64,000 nucleotides of DNA from Gnetum montanum (lineage: Eukaryota > Streptophyta > Gnetopsida > Gnetales > Gnetaceae). Numbering within the stretch: the first letter of the stretch is position 1; each line of letters starts with the position of its first letter. This document shows, piece by piece, positions 37,641 through 47,929 of the stretch. Where the stretch lies: assembly GCA_015680685.1 (NCBI GenBank), contig MNCI01001017.1:63248-127247 (forward strand). The letters are read 5' to 3'. Position numbers and translations under genes: made by a program. The notes below the pieces were generated by a model, which saw only the letters and a list, made by a program, of their open reading frames with translations, made no database searches and had not been told where the DNA came from.

Positions 37641-39203
37641 GATCAAACCCCAATAGTTCTAATATGCATGGATTCAAACTTTCAATTTATTAATTCTCAC
37701 CATGATCCAAGGTTTAGTCATGGGGAAATCCTCCCATTCTAACAAGAAGAATTAGTAAATGTTTTTCTTTTTCTTTGGTTTTACAATTTTTTGTTTTCTA
37801 ATTTTTCATCTTTTAATTTGTTGTTTTATCTTTTTGTAGGTAATCTCATCTATGAATAAAATACTCATGTGACTTGTCAGTTGAGGTGTTGTTCTATGCT
37901 ATTGAGTCACAAGTGACTAATTATTTGGACAGTGAGCCCACAACATCCACCCACCCATTCTATTAATAAGAGGTTATACTCTAGGTATGATGATATTCTT
38001 GTTATCATTAAAACTTAAAGTAACTTTGTACTCATTATGTCCAGAGCAAAGAGTGATAAACTAAGAGGGAATGGAAAAGGTGTGACATTAAGGGAACTTG
38101 TGATTCTCTTTGGTAACATCTGTAGGTGCTATCATGTAGCTTGGTTGTACTAAGATCCTTGTAGATCTAATGAAAAATGGGAGTAAGAGTTGTGATAAAG
38201 GCACTTAATAAAGGAACTTAATGCTATTCTAGGGGATCCCATTGGAAAGATATGCATCCATGCCTGAAGGTTGGCAGCTTCTTTGAATCACTTTTGGAAA
38301 AGAAAAGTGCAAAAAGTGGCCGGAAGAAGCAAAAGACTAGAGAAAAAAAGAGAAGAAAAAAAGAAAAGCAAGGGAAAAATAAGAAATGAAGTAGAAAAGA
38401 AAAGATCAAGAAAAACATGCTGCAGAAAAATTTGAATCACTCCTCCCTTACGCAAAATGCCAAGTGATTGTACGCCTTGTTATCATGATGCTCTTATGGT
38501 TGTCTATCATTGGGATGAAATAATGTGATGTCACTAATTAGAGGTATGGGCTTGGGTTTGATCTTGGAGTGAAAGGCTAATAGTACTTTAATCACACACT
38601 TTAATCACACACAACACTTTGGATGCATTGTGCCAAGAGTTAATTACCTCATGTCCCGATCTCTGCAATCCCTTCTACGATTGCTCTCATCTCACTGTCC
38701 AAGTGTTTATAACTTGTGTCTTGTGTGGCATAGAATTTATACCTCATCATGGTGGTATTTAACATGTGTGTGCTTTGTTACACTAGCGCAGATTATATTT
38801 AACCCTTCTAGTGCCTACGAACATTGTAAGGTGTGGTTATGCAAGGGCATGATAGGTTGGAACCTACTTTGGGGAGGACCCACTTGTGTGACTTTTGTAA
38901 TTTGTACTTGTTACACACCACCACATTATTTTATACCCTCTGAGTACTCCCTTGTCAAATCTATTCTTTCCTTTGTCATCATTTTATTGATTTTTTCTCA
39001 AAACCATTACATGTCCTTTTATGTGTCACCTAAACAAATCAGGTTTGACATTAAACTTTTAGGGAAAATTCCTTGAAAAATCTCTAACTCTAGAATCACA
39101 CTAAGCAAAAAATTAAACATTTATTAAAGGCAATGAGTAACGTATAAAATAATTAAACCTTGTTAAATGACTTTACTAATAATTGATCCAGGTGTGATTG
39201 TAG
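37641..39203 (+). other. Non-coding region between gag and 3' ORF
   Basis: No protein is readable. It holds a purine-rich stretch (38,325-38,410) and the block 38,838-38,888 shared with three other elements. The last bases, 'ccaggtgtgattgtag', look like a splice acceptor placed directly at the ATG of the next ORF. Confidence 0.6.
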
Positions 39204-39641
39204 ATGGCCCCTAAAAGAGGATAGCAAGGAGGACCTTCTCAAGGTGCAACTAAACACCCAAGAGAAGGTAGGGGCCAAGGACCTCATGTAGAACATGCAG
39301 AGTAGGAGGCACAATCATTTAGCATCCATCAGGAAACTTCTGTCACTATACAATCTGGCCAAGCAAAAGGTAGAGAGGTTAGGACCAAAGCTTATGAAGA
39401 GGAATGACAACTATTTGTAGCATGGTACGTTAAAGCTAATCAAATGTTCTCACAATTGCTGTGTCCATGGGAAGTGACAACTCCATCAAACATTGGAACA
39501 TTAGTAGGGATGACTCATGAAACTTGGGTAGAAGAGGAGAAAATTCAGGTGCTTCTTCAAAGTTATTAATTTCAGAAGCCTGGAGCATAGGACAAAGGAA
39601 AGACATCCATGGAGAAGCCACCACCACTGGGAACCACATGA
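39204..39641 (+). pseudogene. Conserved uncharacterised 3' ORF (MAPKR type)
   Basis: A frame of 145 codons runs from ATG 39,204 to TGA 39,639-39,641 without any indel but with five internal stops. It begins MAPKR, is rich in Gly, Gln and His, then has FVAWYVKANQMFSQLLCPWE and TPSNIG, and ends EKPPPLGTT. The ATG is directly preceded by AG in a splice-acceptor context. Homologous segments lie at 25,530-25,095 (minus) and at 8,110-8,348 as the end of a longer coiled-coil ORF. I do not recognise the family and assign no function. Confidence 0.65.
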
Positions 39642-39803
39642 GTTCCACAAGTTTTGTATTTTGTGTCTGTGTCCAAATTTTGTTTAATCCCACACTACGA
39701 CATGAAACAATCCATGGTCATTGAATAATCCCATACCTATCCACTATTTGTAATCGAATGAACTTGTTCCTCATTTTTTTTGACTCGAGGATGAGTTTTT
39801 ATT

Positions 39804-39817
39804 CAGTTGTGGGGGTA
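39804..39817 (+). promoter_or_regulatory. Polypurine tract of gag-only element
   Basis: 'cagttgtgggggta' directly precedes the 3' LTR; 'tcgaggatgagtttttatt' lies just upstream, as in the nested element. Confidence 0.85.
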
Positions 39818-40701
39818 TTATGAATCATGGTTTGCTAGGCCTTTATATCGAGTATGTGATATTGAGTACACAATATCGAGTACACGATATCTTATCCTGG
39901 ATACGATATCGTATACACGATATCGTGATTCCTGTGTTGGCATATAAATATAGCACTTAGGCACACAGGGAAGGATCATTTTTGGGGGTAAGTATTTTGG
40001 GGTCAAGTCCTTTTGTCAATTTTTAGTTAATTTTTAGTTTCTTTTTCCAAGTGGATGCTCACAGTGTGATGCTTGTAATTATACAAAACCTTTGTTCGAG
40101 TGTGACATACTTGGACACATACACAATCAGCAATAAAGATCTAGATTACTCCATCATTGCAGCTTTCATTTTGTTTTTAATTATTTAATTGTTAATTATT
40201 ATTTATTATTTTCTTAGTTAATATTTCTTTATCATCATTTACTATTCCTATTGTTAATGCAGAATGAGTACGTCTTAATCACAAACATTTAAGTGTTACT
40301 ATGTGGAAACCTAATAGCATATCTAGTAGTGCTTGAGTAATGTACACTTGGTAATCCCAGATGTAGTACATGAAGTCCAAGATGCATACAAATGATTAAG
40401 GATGGATGCTCATCACACTTAGGCTGGCTTAGATATTATTTCATATTGCTTATTAGCTTAATCAAGATTATTTCTCATTGTCTTTAGGAGTAGCATAGTG
40501 TTAGAAACCACATCATACAGCTCACTCTGGACTAAATCATACATGACAAAGAAAATATTAGTCTAGGTGGGAAGATAATGAACTATGGTCAACGTATAAC
40601 TATCTAGGTGCCACAACTAGTTTGTCCACGGAGTTCAATCGGATCACGCATACACGCTTGTATTCGTATGGTTGAGGATAGGGGTACCTCATTGCTCATC
40701 A
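39818..40701 (+). repeat. 3' LTR of gag-only element
   Basis: 884 bp, the same length as its partner. The first dinucleotide TG is mutated to TT. The GATATC/CGATATC palindrome cluster is at 39,846-39,930 and TATAAATA at 39,943-39,950. Confidence 0.92.
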
Positions 40702-40705
40702 CTAG

Positions 40706-40891
40706 CCTTGTTCAAAAAAAATGGGGTTGGCTAAAATGATCATTATCCAAAGGCTTAATGGTGAGTGTGTTAAGGTGGCATTTTAGGAGGATGGAAAATG
40801 ACCAAAAGCCTAATCTCTTTTAAGTGGTTATGCCTAGGCTTGAACCCAGGTCTTACAACTTGAAAAAGAAGCACCTAACCATCGCTCCAAG
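40706..40891 (-). mobile_element. tRNA-derived SINE (minus strand)
   Basis: Read on the minus strand, a tRNA-like head has an A-box-type word TGGTTAGGTGCT (complement of 40,870-40,881) and a B box GGTTCAAGCC (complement of 40,837-40,846). These are the internal RNA polymerase III promoter elements. About 100 bases of body follow, and then a T-rich end (TTTTTTTTGAACAAGG). No coding potential. Possible target duplication 'tcatcct' at 34,303-34,309 and 40,892-40,898, with the gag-only element later inserted beside the SINE end; this part is inferred. Confidence 0.7.
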
Positions 40892-41149
40892 TCATCCTTG
40901 GACTATTACCTCCATGCTAGCATCACAAAATTGACCTCTAAGCCTCTATTTCAACTTCATAGGTTTCTAAATGACTTTTTTATGTCAATCTAACTATGGA
41001 AAGCATCAATTTTTGGAATTTTGGACAAGTTCACCTTAGACTAAGAATTTTTTTTTCTAACTTTGGGTGATGTTGACAATAATACTAGCATTAGTGTTAG
41101 TATCACCATGAGTGTCACTTAATGAAACACCATAACAAATACCATATTC

Positions 41150-42050
41150 AATAATATTTTAGGCTTCTAAAAGTTCTTAATGATGGTTCCTAATCATCCT
41201 TAATAGGATGGACATTATTTTGGATAGTTTTGCTAATATCTCGAGGCCTAAAATGAGGTGTTTTCGCTAAGTGATGTTCTAGTGATGCTGAAACTAGTAT
41301 TAGCATTAACATCACTTATTGTCATACCCTTCAAAAAAACATCTCCAACAACATTTCAAACTTCTATAGGCCCCTAATGATGGCCTCTAACCATCCCCAA
41401 AAATATGAACATCAATTTGAGTAGTTTTGGAAGTGTTTGGAGCCCAAACTGAGGTGTTTTGTCTAAATAATGCTCTAGTGACATTGAAGTTAGTGTTAGT
41501 GTCAACATCACTTGGTGATGTCAATTTCCATGTCAATATTACTTTTTCACACCAAGGCCTATGTTAGTGTCACATATCTTAGTCAAATCTGCATTAGCAT
41601 CATCAATGTACACTTTAACTTCTAGTTTCAAAAAATGAACTTTGAGTTTACTACACTTAACTTTGGGATCAAATTGGAAAACCCTAAGCCTACAAATATA
41701 AGAGCAAAACTCAAATTCTAAATTGATCTCTTGAGATATAAAGCACTTTTTGAGATTTTGAGAGATTAAAAGTATAATAATTACACACCCTAGTACCTTT
41801 CGTGTGCCCCAAGGTCACCAAAAACTCAGTTTAGTGGCCAAGTATTTGATAACTCTAACTCTAATGCAGCATCAGCATTAATAAGACAATTCTTATGTTA
41901 GCTTCCAAACTTAAAATATTTTTAGTATCAACATCAGTCTCTAGAGTTAGAATCTTTTTAACTCTAGTGTTAATCCTAGTACATTTAGCTAAAACAACCA
42001 TGTTTCATCCCTAATTTGATTTTAAACAACATTTGTTGGTTTTCCATTCA
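41150..42050 (+). repeat. Left long direct repeat (probable LTR) of decayed element
   Basis: It matches 46,340-47,045 in order: 'ggatgaacatca', 'gaggtgttttg', 'ctagtgatgctgaa', 'catcacttggtgatg', 'aacttctagtttc' and 'gagattttgagagat'. Inside it a roughly 190-base unit is tandemly duplicated (41,155-41,340 and 41,345-41,530). A PBS-like site at 42,576 fits a 5' LTR. Outer boundaries were not found. Confidence 0.65.
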
Positions 42051-42575
42051 CATATTCATACTACAGTGGTTTAGTTTCACCCTCCAAACCCATAATTTTC
42101 TCAGAAATTGAGATCTTATTATTATTTTTATTTTACTTACATTTTTGTAGAAATACTTGTAGTTTGATCCTCCATAGGAGGTAAAAATTAAAGGGAATCG
42201 AAACCCTTTATTCTAACTTCTAGTTCTTGATATTTTAACATTTTATACTCTTTTATTTGTATTTCTATGCTTAGATTTTCTTTCTTTCTCATAGTTCATC
42301 TTCCATTGTTAGTCTCATTTTTAGCAATAACTCTTAGTCAATTCTATCATTTAAACCCATCATTTTTATCATTTTCCTGCCATTCCTAGTTTACATGTGG
42401 AAAACTAATTTTACATTCAAGTGGAGGCTTATTTCTCATAATGTCATAATTTTTGACTTATTGAAGGTTATACCAAATCAAAGACTATTTATGAGCCCAA
42501 GTTAAGAATTTTAATACTTAATTTATAGAAGTGTTCTTATGAGATTGAGAAAGAATAATTTTGTAGGAATAGTTT

Positions 42576-42594
42576 TGGCACTAGAAGGAAGGCC
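42576..42594 (+). promoter_or_regulatory. Primer-binding site, Tat-like type
   Basis: TGGCACTAGAAGGAAGGCC differs at only two positions from the PBS at 51,687-51,705 (TGGCGCTAGAAGGAGGGCC). Confidence 0.75.
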
Positions 42595-42699
42595 ATAGGT
42601 TTTTCTAGTGTTTAAAACCCATTACTTAGCAACCTAAGGGTCCATTGTAGTAGTTATAATTTCTCATACTTTTATCATGTTTACTTAGTTTATTTTTTA

Positions 42700-45400
42700 C
42701 TTTTCACTTGATCTTATTTCGAAGTGTGTGCAAAAGACATTCATTGATACCATATCTAACCAAGATTCTAACTCATCTCATAACTCTTGGATTTGCAAAT
42801 TGATGGAGGTATAAAGACATAGGTTCTCAAAGCATCCATGAATCACCATGATTACAATATTGTTTACACAAAGATAGAATTAAGCCTAGCTCTCTCTAAA
42901 GGTGAACTAAGATGAATGACAATCTATGAAACCACTATTAGCCTTAAACCATTCTTACCTAACTGAAACCATACCATTGATTTAGATTAGTTTGAATAAG
43001 GCATGTTAGTAGAGTGCCTAATAATCAAAGATGAAATTTAGGCATTGAATGGCACTAACATTCAACAACGATAACTCATGATGAACTTCCCTATTGGCTC
43101 CTATTAAGTTTATCTCTAACTTCATCTCTTGATAAATTTAGTAATAATGGAATTTACATGTTCACTTCATAATAATTAGCTTCTATATATTTTTGAGAGA
43201 TTAGACAATGACTATATCAAAGGCAAACTGGTCTATCCTATGACACTTAATGTCTAGGATATCATCACTTCTATGAAGCACATTGAAGATGTGGCCATTT
43301 AGTGGAATTATTTGGAATGTGTTAACTTCTATAAGAAAACCAATGTAACTACTAAAGAAAAGGCCTCTTAAAATGTAGGAAAATAGTAGCTTTGCTGCAT
43401 CATACTTCTTCAACTTCCTTATCTACCACCAATAACGCTAGACACACTTCACCAAATGGGGGCTAGAAAAAGGAGACAACACAAAGATTAGTCCAAATAT
43501 CGTAAGTTTTTGATGACCTACATTCAACTCTACAGCATGCCACTAAAAGATAGGCACATAATCCAAAAACTAGTCTTAGAGCAATGAAGAGGAAGATTCA
43601 AAAGTTTGTAGACTCTAACCATAGATCCTCCTTAATCTATGGAAGAAGATTCACTAGTCGTAGTATGGTATGATCCTAAAAAATTTTACTACTATCATGA
43701 GGTTGTATATCATGACATGGATGACTTCAATTCCTTCAAAGATGAAATTTAGATTCTTGATGAAAAAGGAGGAATAGTCTTCAACACATTAGTTTAAATT
43801 GATAGTGAAGAGATGTAGTTCTTCCATGAGCTATTGAATTTTCATTTAAGAGGAATATTTGCTTTTCATCTTGAATCCAAAGTTAATCATTGTAAAACAC
43901 CATTCATTATCTAGACTGGCCCCTCTCCAACCTATTCCCAAATCTTCTCACAAGCTAATCCTTCTAAACCTCAGAAATCGTTTATCATCAATCTCTTTGT
44001 AAATAGTTCTCTTGCTCTAGCTACCTAAAAGGTATGAAAAATACCATTTTTCATAGATCTTACATTGTATTACAATGCTTCAATTAAAATTTTATGAATT
44101 TCAACTTTCCATTATCATCGAGAAGTAGGTAACGTTTACCTACTTCATCTTGCCTAATTGATTTTTCCCTTGTGTTTCCTTATGTAGTGCCTTCTCTATC
44201 ATGTTTCTTATCCTTGCTCATCTCATAAGAATCACCATTGCTTTCTACTTCCATACCTCCAATTTATATCCTTACTTGAGAACAAAAGTAGATAATTCTT
44301 AATAAGGAAAAAGGGAAAGGTTAAGCTAACAAGTAATCTTCCTCATAGTTGAAGAATATGTGGAATTCAAGGAGTCTCAAAATACATCTATGCCTACTTT
44401 AACAACTACTTCAACTACTTCATTATCAACTATTCCTCCAGCACCTACCACCAAGGATGTATCCCTTAGGGCAAAACTTTACCTAAAATTCTAATAGTAA
44501 TGAAATTAAAGAAAATGAATTTCTTTCTCTTTTCAATCTCATCTTAACTTTTAAGAAGCATCATTTAGCATTGGAAGAGCTTCTAAAGTTCATCACTATT
44601 TTGGTAGACATCCAACCTCATGCCTAAGATATTTCATTAGTGCTTCAAGCTCCATGTTATGATGTGGACTATTGGGTATTCAAAGGGAAGAACATCAAAA
44701 TCCATTCTATCATAAGTACCAAATGCCAACTTTCTATCTACATCACGATATGGATTGAGAATAATGAGATACTACCTCTAGTACATGTGGATGATGAAGT
44801 TGTATCTAATATCATTTCATGAACTTTCATTGAGCATATTGACCTCAAAACATAGGTAACGTACTCAAAATCTAGCTCTACTTTAATTTTATTTAGCAGA
44901 GCTAGAGTAGAGATCATAGGCTTGATTAAATTATCTTTCTTAGTATGAAATTTTATTGCTTGAGAAGTTGTTTTTATAGTAATTAGTAGCTACTTGGAAA
45001 TAAATATTATCTTATAAAAACCTTGGTTAGATTATCATCATGAAGTTTCTTCATCTATATACCAAATGATACAATTTTCCTATAAGGATAGGGAAGCAAT
45101 TATTCATGCTAATCCTAAAGTCCTTGCTATGTCTCACCTAGATGTGCTAGAGGAAACTATGCTAGGCTACCAACCATTATCATGGATCAAACATCCTCAT
45201 TAGAAATAGATGATTTGAACATTAGCATCCCATGGTCATATAACATGTATGGACTCATAGATCTACACTTCAGTGAACTAGATATTGTAGAATTCATTAG
45301 AAGCATGGAGGATCCTACTTGTTCCCATGCTAGGAAAACCATCACCAAGATGTTCATTGTTTGGAATTGTATCCTCTTTATCCTGTTATCCTCATGTTTT
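42700..45400 (+). pseudogene. Gag and protease remnants of Tat-like element
   Basis: It is very degraded. At 43,680-43,800 the reading resembles the gag C-terminal motif before protease (FYYYHEVVYHDMDDFNSFKD), which in relatives reads YHYHKMASQNTDNCHALQDD (54,490-54,550). From 44,640 to 45,180 protease-like text follows, with the active-site region VHVDDEVVSNIIS (Asp codons 44,790-44,795; the Gly of D-x-G is Glu here) and a later 'HHEVSSSIYQMIQFSYKD' segment typical of the Tat protease end. No RT or integrase is present. The surviving short frames are 44,640-44,822 and 45,182-45,403. Confidence 0.6.
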
Positions 45401-46286
45401 TAATTTATCTTGTCATGTTATTGTAATTAACTATGTTTTCTCATTTCATATATTTTACACTATTTTATGTTACGTTATTTCCTTTTTTCCAATTTATGCC
45501 TTTGTTGCTAGTTTTAATATTAATTTCATCTAGTACTTTATTTTATCTTTTTTTACACCTTAGCAATCAAAACCAAAAATCATAAAAATGCACAATGAAA
45601 TATTCCATAAAAATGTAGAAAACTATAAAAAATAAAATCCATAAATAAAAACCCATAATTTCTCCATAGTTTCCTTTAGCATAGCCTCCTGTATCATAGT
45701 TCTAAAACATTTATACAAACACATATAAAATATAAGTACATCATCTAGCAAAGACATCAAGGCCAAAAACATAGCTAATATTACATCATTACCTATTCTT
45801 TATCATTGATCCCATACATGCCACCTCTTTGGTTCTTATGGTTCCCATCTCTCTTTCCTTCTTCTCTACATCATTTTTTCCATCATTATTTCCTTCTTTC
45901 TGTAACAAATTTATCTCGTAATCAACCTTGAATGTAACCATTATCATCTTGCTTATCCTTAAGCCATTATCATCCTAACCACCATCATTCTAAGTACATT
46001 ATTTATGTCCAATTGGAGGCATTTTAGTTGAGGACGTATTATTATCTACATCAACATCATCCATCATCATGTAACAACCATTTCCCAGTTCATTCTCAGG
46101 AATGGCCCCTTCATTATCCTCAAATATCTTAAAAATGGATCATAATATTAGATGGATTTAGATGAAATTAATATCTAGATTTCATGAATAGAGCTCACCT
46201 CAAGTGGTACTATATTTTAGATGAAAAAATACTCATAAGGTATACTCTAACCTTTTCTCCTACTCTATTTATATCTTATTGCATTA

Positions 46287-46287
<1 letters not shown>
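45401..46287. other. No gene recognised
   Basis: AT-rich sequence between the protease remnant and the right direct repeat. Nothing is readable in six frames. Confidence 0.4.

Positions 46288-46323
<36 letters not shown>
46288..46323 (+). repeat. (CT)n microsatellite
   Basis: About 18 CT dinucleotides with one TT interruption. Confidence 0.95.
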
Positions 46324-46339
46324 ATTGCACTATGGTGAG

Positions 46340-47045
46340 GGTGTATGGTATATTATCATCCCCAAGAGGATGAACATCATTTTGGTAGTTTTAGCAACAT
46401 TTGAAGGTCTAAAATAAGGTGTTTTGGCTAACTGATAATCTAGTGATGCTAAAGCTAGAATCATTATCAGTGTTACTTGGTAACAATAGTATTTTTATCA
46501 ACATCACTTGGTGATGCGAGAATTCATATCAACATCACTTGTGACACTAGCATCCATGTTAGCATTACATTCCTTTTATAAATCTACATCAGTATCATCA
46601 CTTTTACTTCAACTTCTAGTTTCTAGAAACAAACTTCAAGTCAACTACACTTGACTTCAAAGTTAAATTTGGAAATCCTACGATGGTAAATATGGGATGA
46701 AAACTAAAATTCTAGGATATTTTCTTTAGATCTAGCACACTTTTTGAGATTTTAAGAGATCAAGAGCATGAGGATTATGTTTTCACAGTGCCTTCCACAT
46801 GCTCCATGGCAATTGTAAGCTTAGTTTGATATCCATGTCTTAAATAGTTTAAGCACTAATATTAATGTGATGTCAACATCAATTAGGTAGTTCTCACATT
46901 AGTTCCCAAAATTAGAATAGTTTTAGTTTCAGTGTTAGCCTCTAGATTTAGAATTTTTTTGGCTCTAGTGTGAGTCCCAGAACACTTAACTAAAATAACC
47001 CTATTTTAGCCTTGATTTGATTCTAGATAATATTTGTAGCTTTTT
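46340..47045 (+). repeat. Right long direct repeat (probable 3' LTR), truncated
   Basis: Counterpart of 41,150-42,050. Similarity stops at 'tttgtagctttttt' (47,045), where the LTR of the minus-strand chromovirus-like element begins, so the repeat is broken by that insertion. Confidence 0.65.
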
Positions 47046-47552
47046 TGTGATATCCCATTCCCAGATGTCATAAAAACACAATCACTCATTACTTAATTCA
47101 TCAAATTCGTAAGTACTATAATGGAAATATCATAAAATACTTTGATAAATGATTGACTAGTAAATGAATAATTGGTACACAAAATAGGAAGGAAAAAATA
47201 GAAAAACATTTATTAATAAGAAAGAGTATTGTAACACCATTTGGGTTATCTTACTACATCACTTAAGCCCTAGAGGTAATTTGGGACTACCACCATAGTA
47301 AGGGTGTCTAGCTGAAGGGGTGATCAGTTTATTCTCATCCCACTTCATCCAACACTCCTAACTTTCCTTTTTAGGCTTCACAACTCCATACCAACACAAC
47401 CTCTAAACCTAGCCTTAAATGACATAGGTCAAATCCATTCTTGAGGGATACATGAATAATTGCAACTCCTCATAACAAGGCATTCCTTCATTTTAAGGTT
47501 AATTACATTTTTACATAATATTTCTACCTTTACCATGAAATAGAACATCACA
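47046..47552 (-). repeat. 3' LTR of chromovirus-like element (minus strand)
   Basis: 507 bp with inverted ends TGTGAT and ATCACA. The adjacent minus-strand polypurine tract (47,553-47,570, GCTTAAGGGGGATAGAT) fixes it as the 3' LTR. The 5' LTR is not in the window. Confidence 0.8.
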
Positions 47553-47570
47553 ATCTATCCCCCTTAAGCA
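47553..47570 (-). promoter_or_regulatory. Polypurine tract of chromovirus-like element
   Basis: The minus strand reads CTTAAGGGGGATAGAT immediately before the LTR start TGTGATG. Confidence 0.8.
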
Positions 47571-47929
47571 TCCAACTCGTCCTCAAGTAATTCCTCTATA
47601 ACTAGCTACTTAGCTGTTGCTTCTTTGTTATGCTCCTTAGATTTAGCTCTTTATTTTGCTCATTAAGTTTTATAAAAAAAAGACCAAAAATTATAAAATA
47701 TAATTTATTGCATCAATAATAAATATGATTTTTCATTCAATATCACGATGAAAAAACGTTGGGGGTAAGAGTTAAGAATAAATTTTTTTTTCCAAGTCCA
47801 CTAATCATAATTTGACCATTGAATGAGTACTTGGCTAATAGTTTGATTTCATAACTTCTTGGTTTGATGGTTGTTAATTACAATGGGCTTAAATTGAAAG
47901 CTAGAATTGGATTAAAATGTTAAAGTATT

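Larger units (their letters stand above)
34313..40701 (+). mobile_element. Complete gag-only LTR element, 6.4 kb
   Basis: The LTRs, 34,313-35,196 and 39,818-40,701, are each exactly 884 bp. A PBS-like site follows the first and a polypurine tract precedes the second. The flanks are CTAGT (34,308-34,312) and CTAGC (40,702-40,706), a 5-bp target duplication with one change. The 4.6-kb interior encodes gag, then about 1.7 kb without readable protein, then the conserved 3' ORF. No protease, RT, RNase H or integrase is present. It is close kin of the nested minus-strand element. Confidence 0.9.

Noticed and set aside
38224-38418. Minus-strand Phe-rich membrane-like frame
   Set aside because: Complement of a purine-rich non-coding stretch in the gag-only element, with no conserved counterpart.
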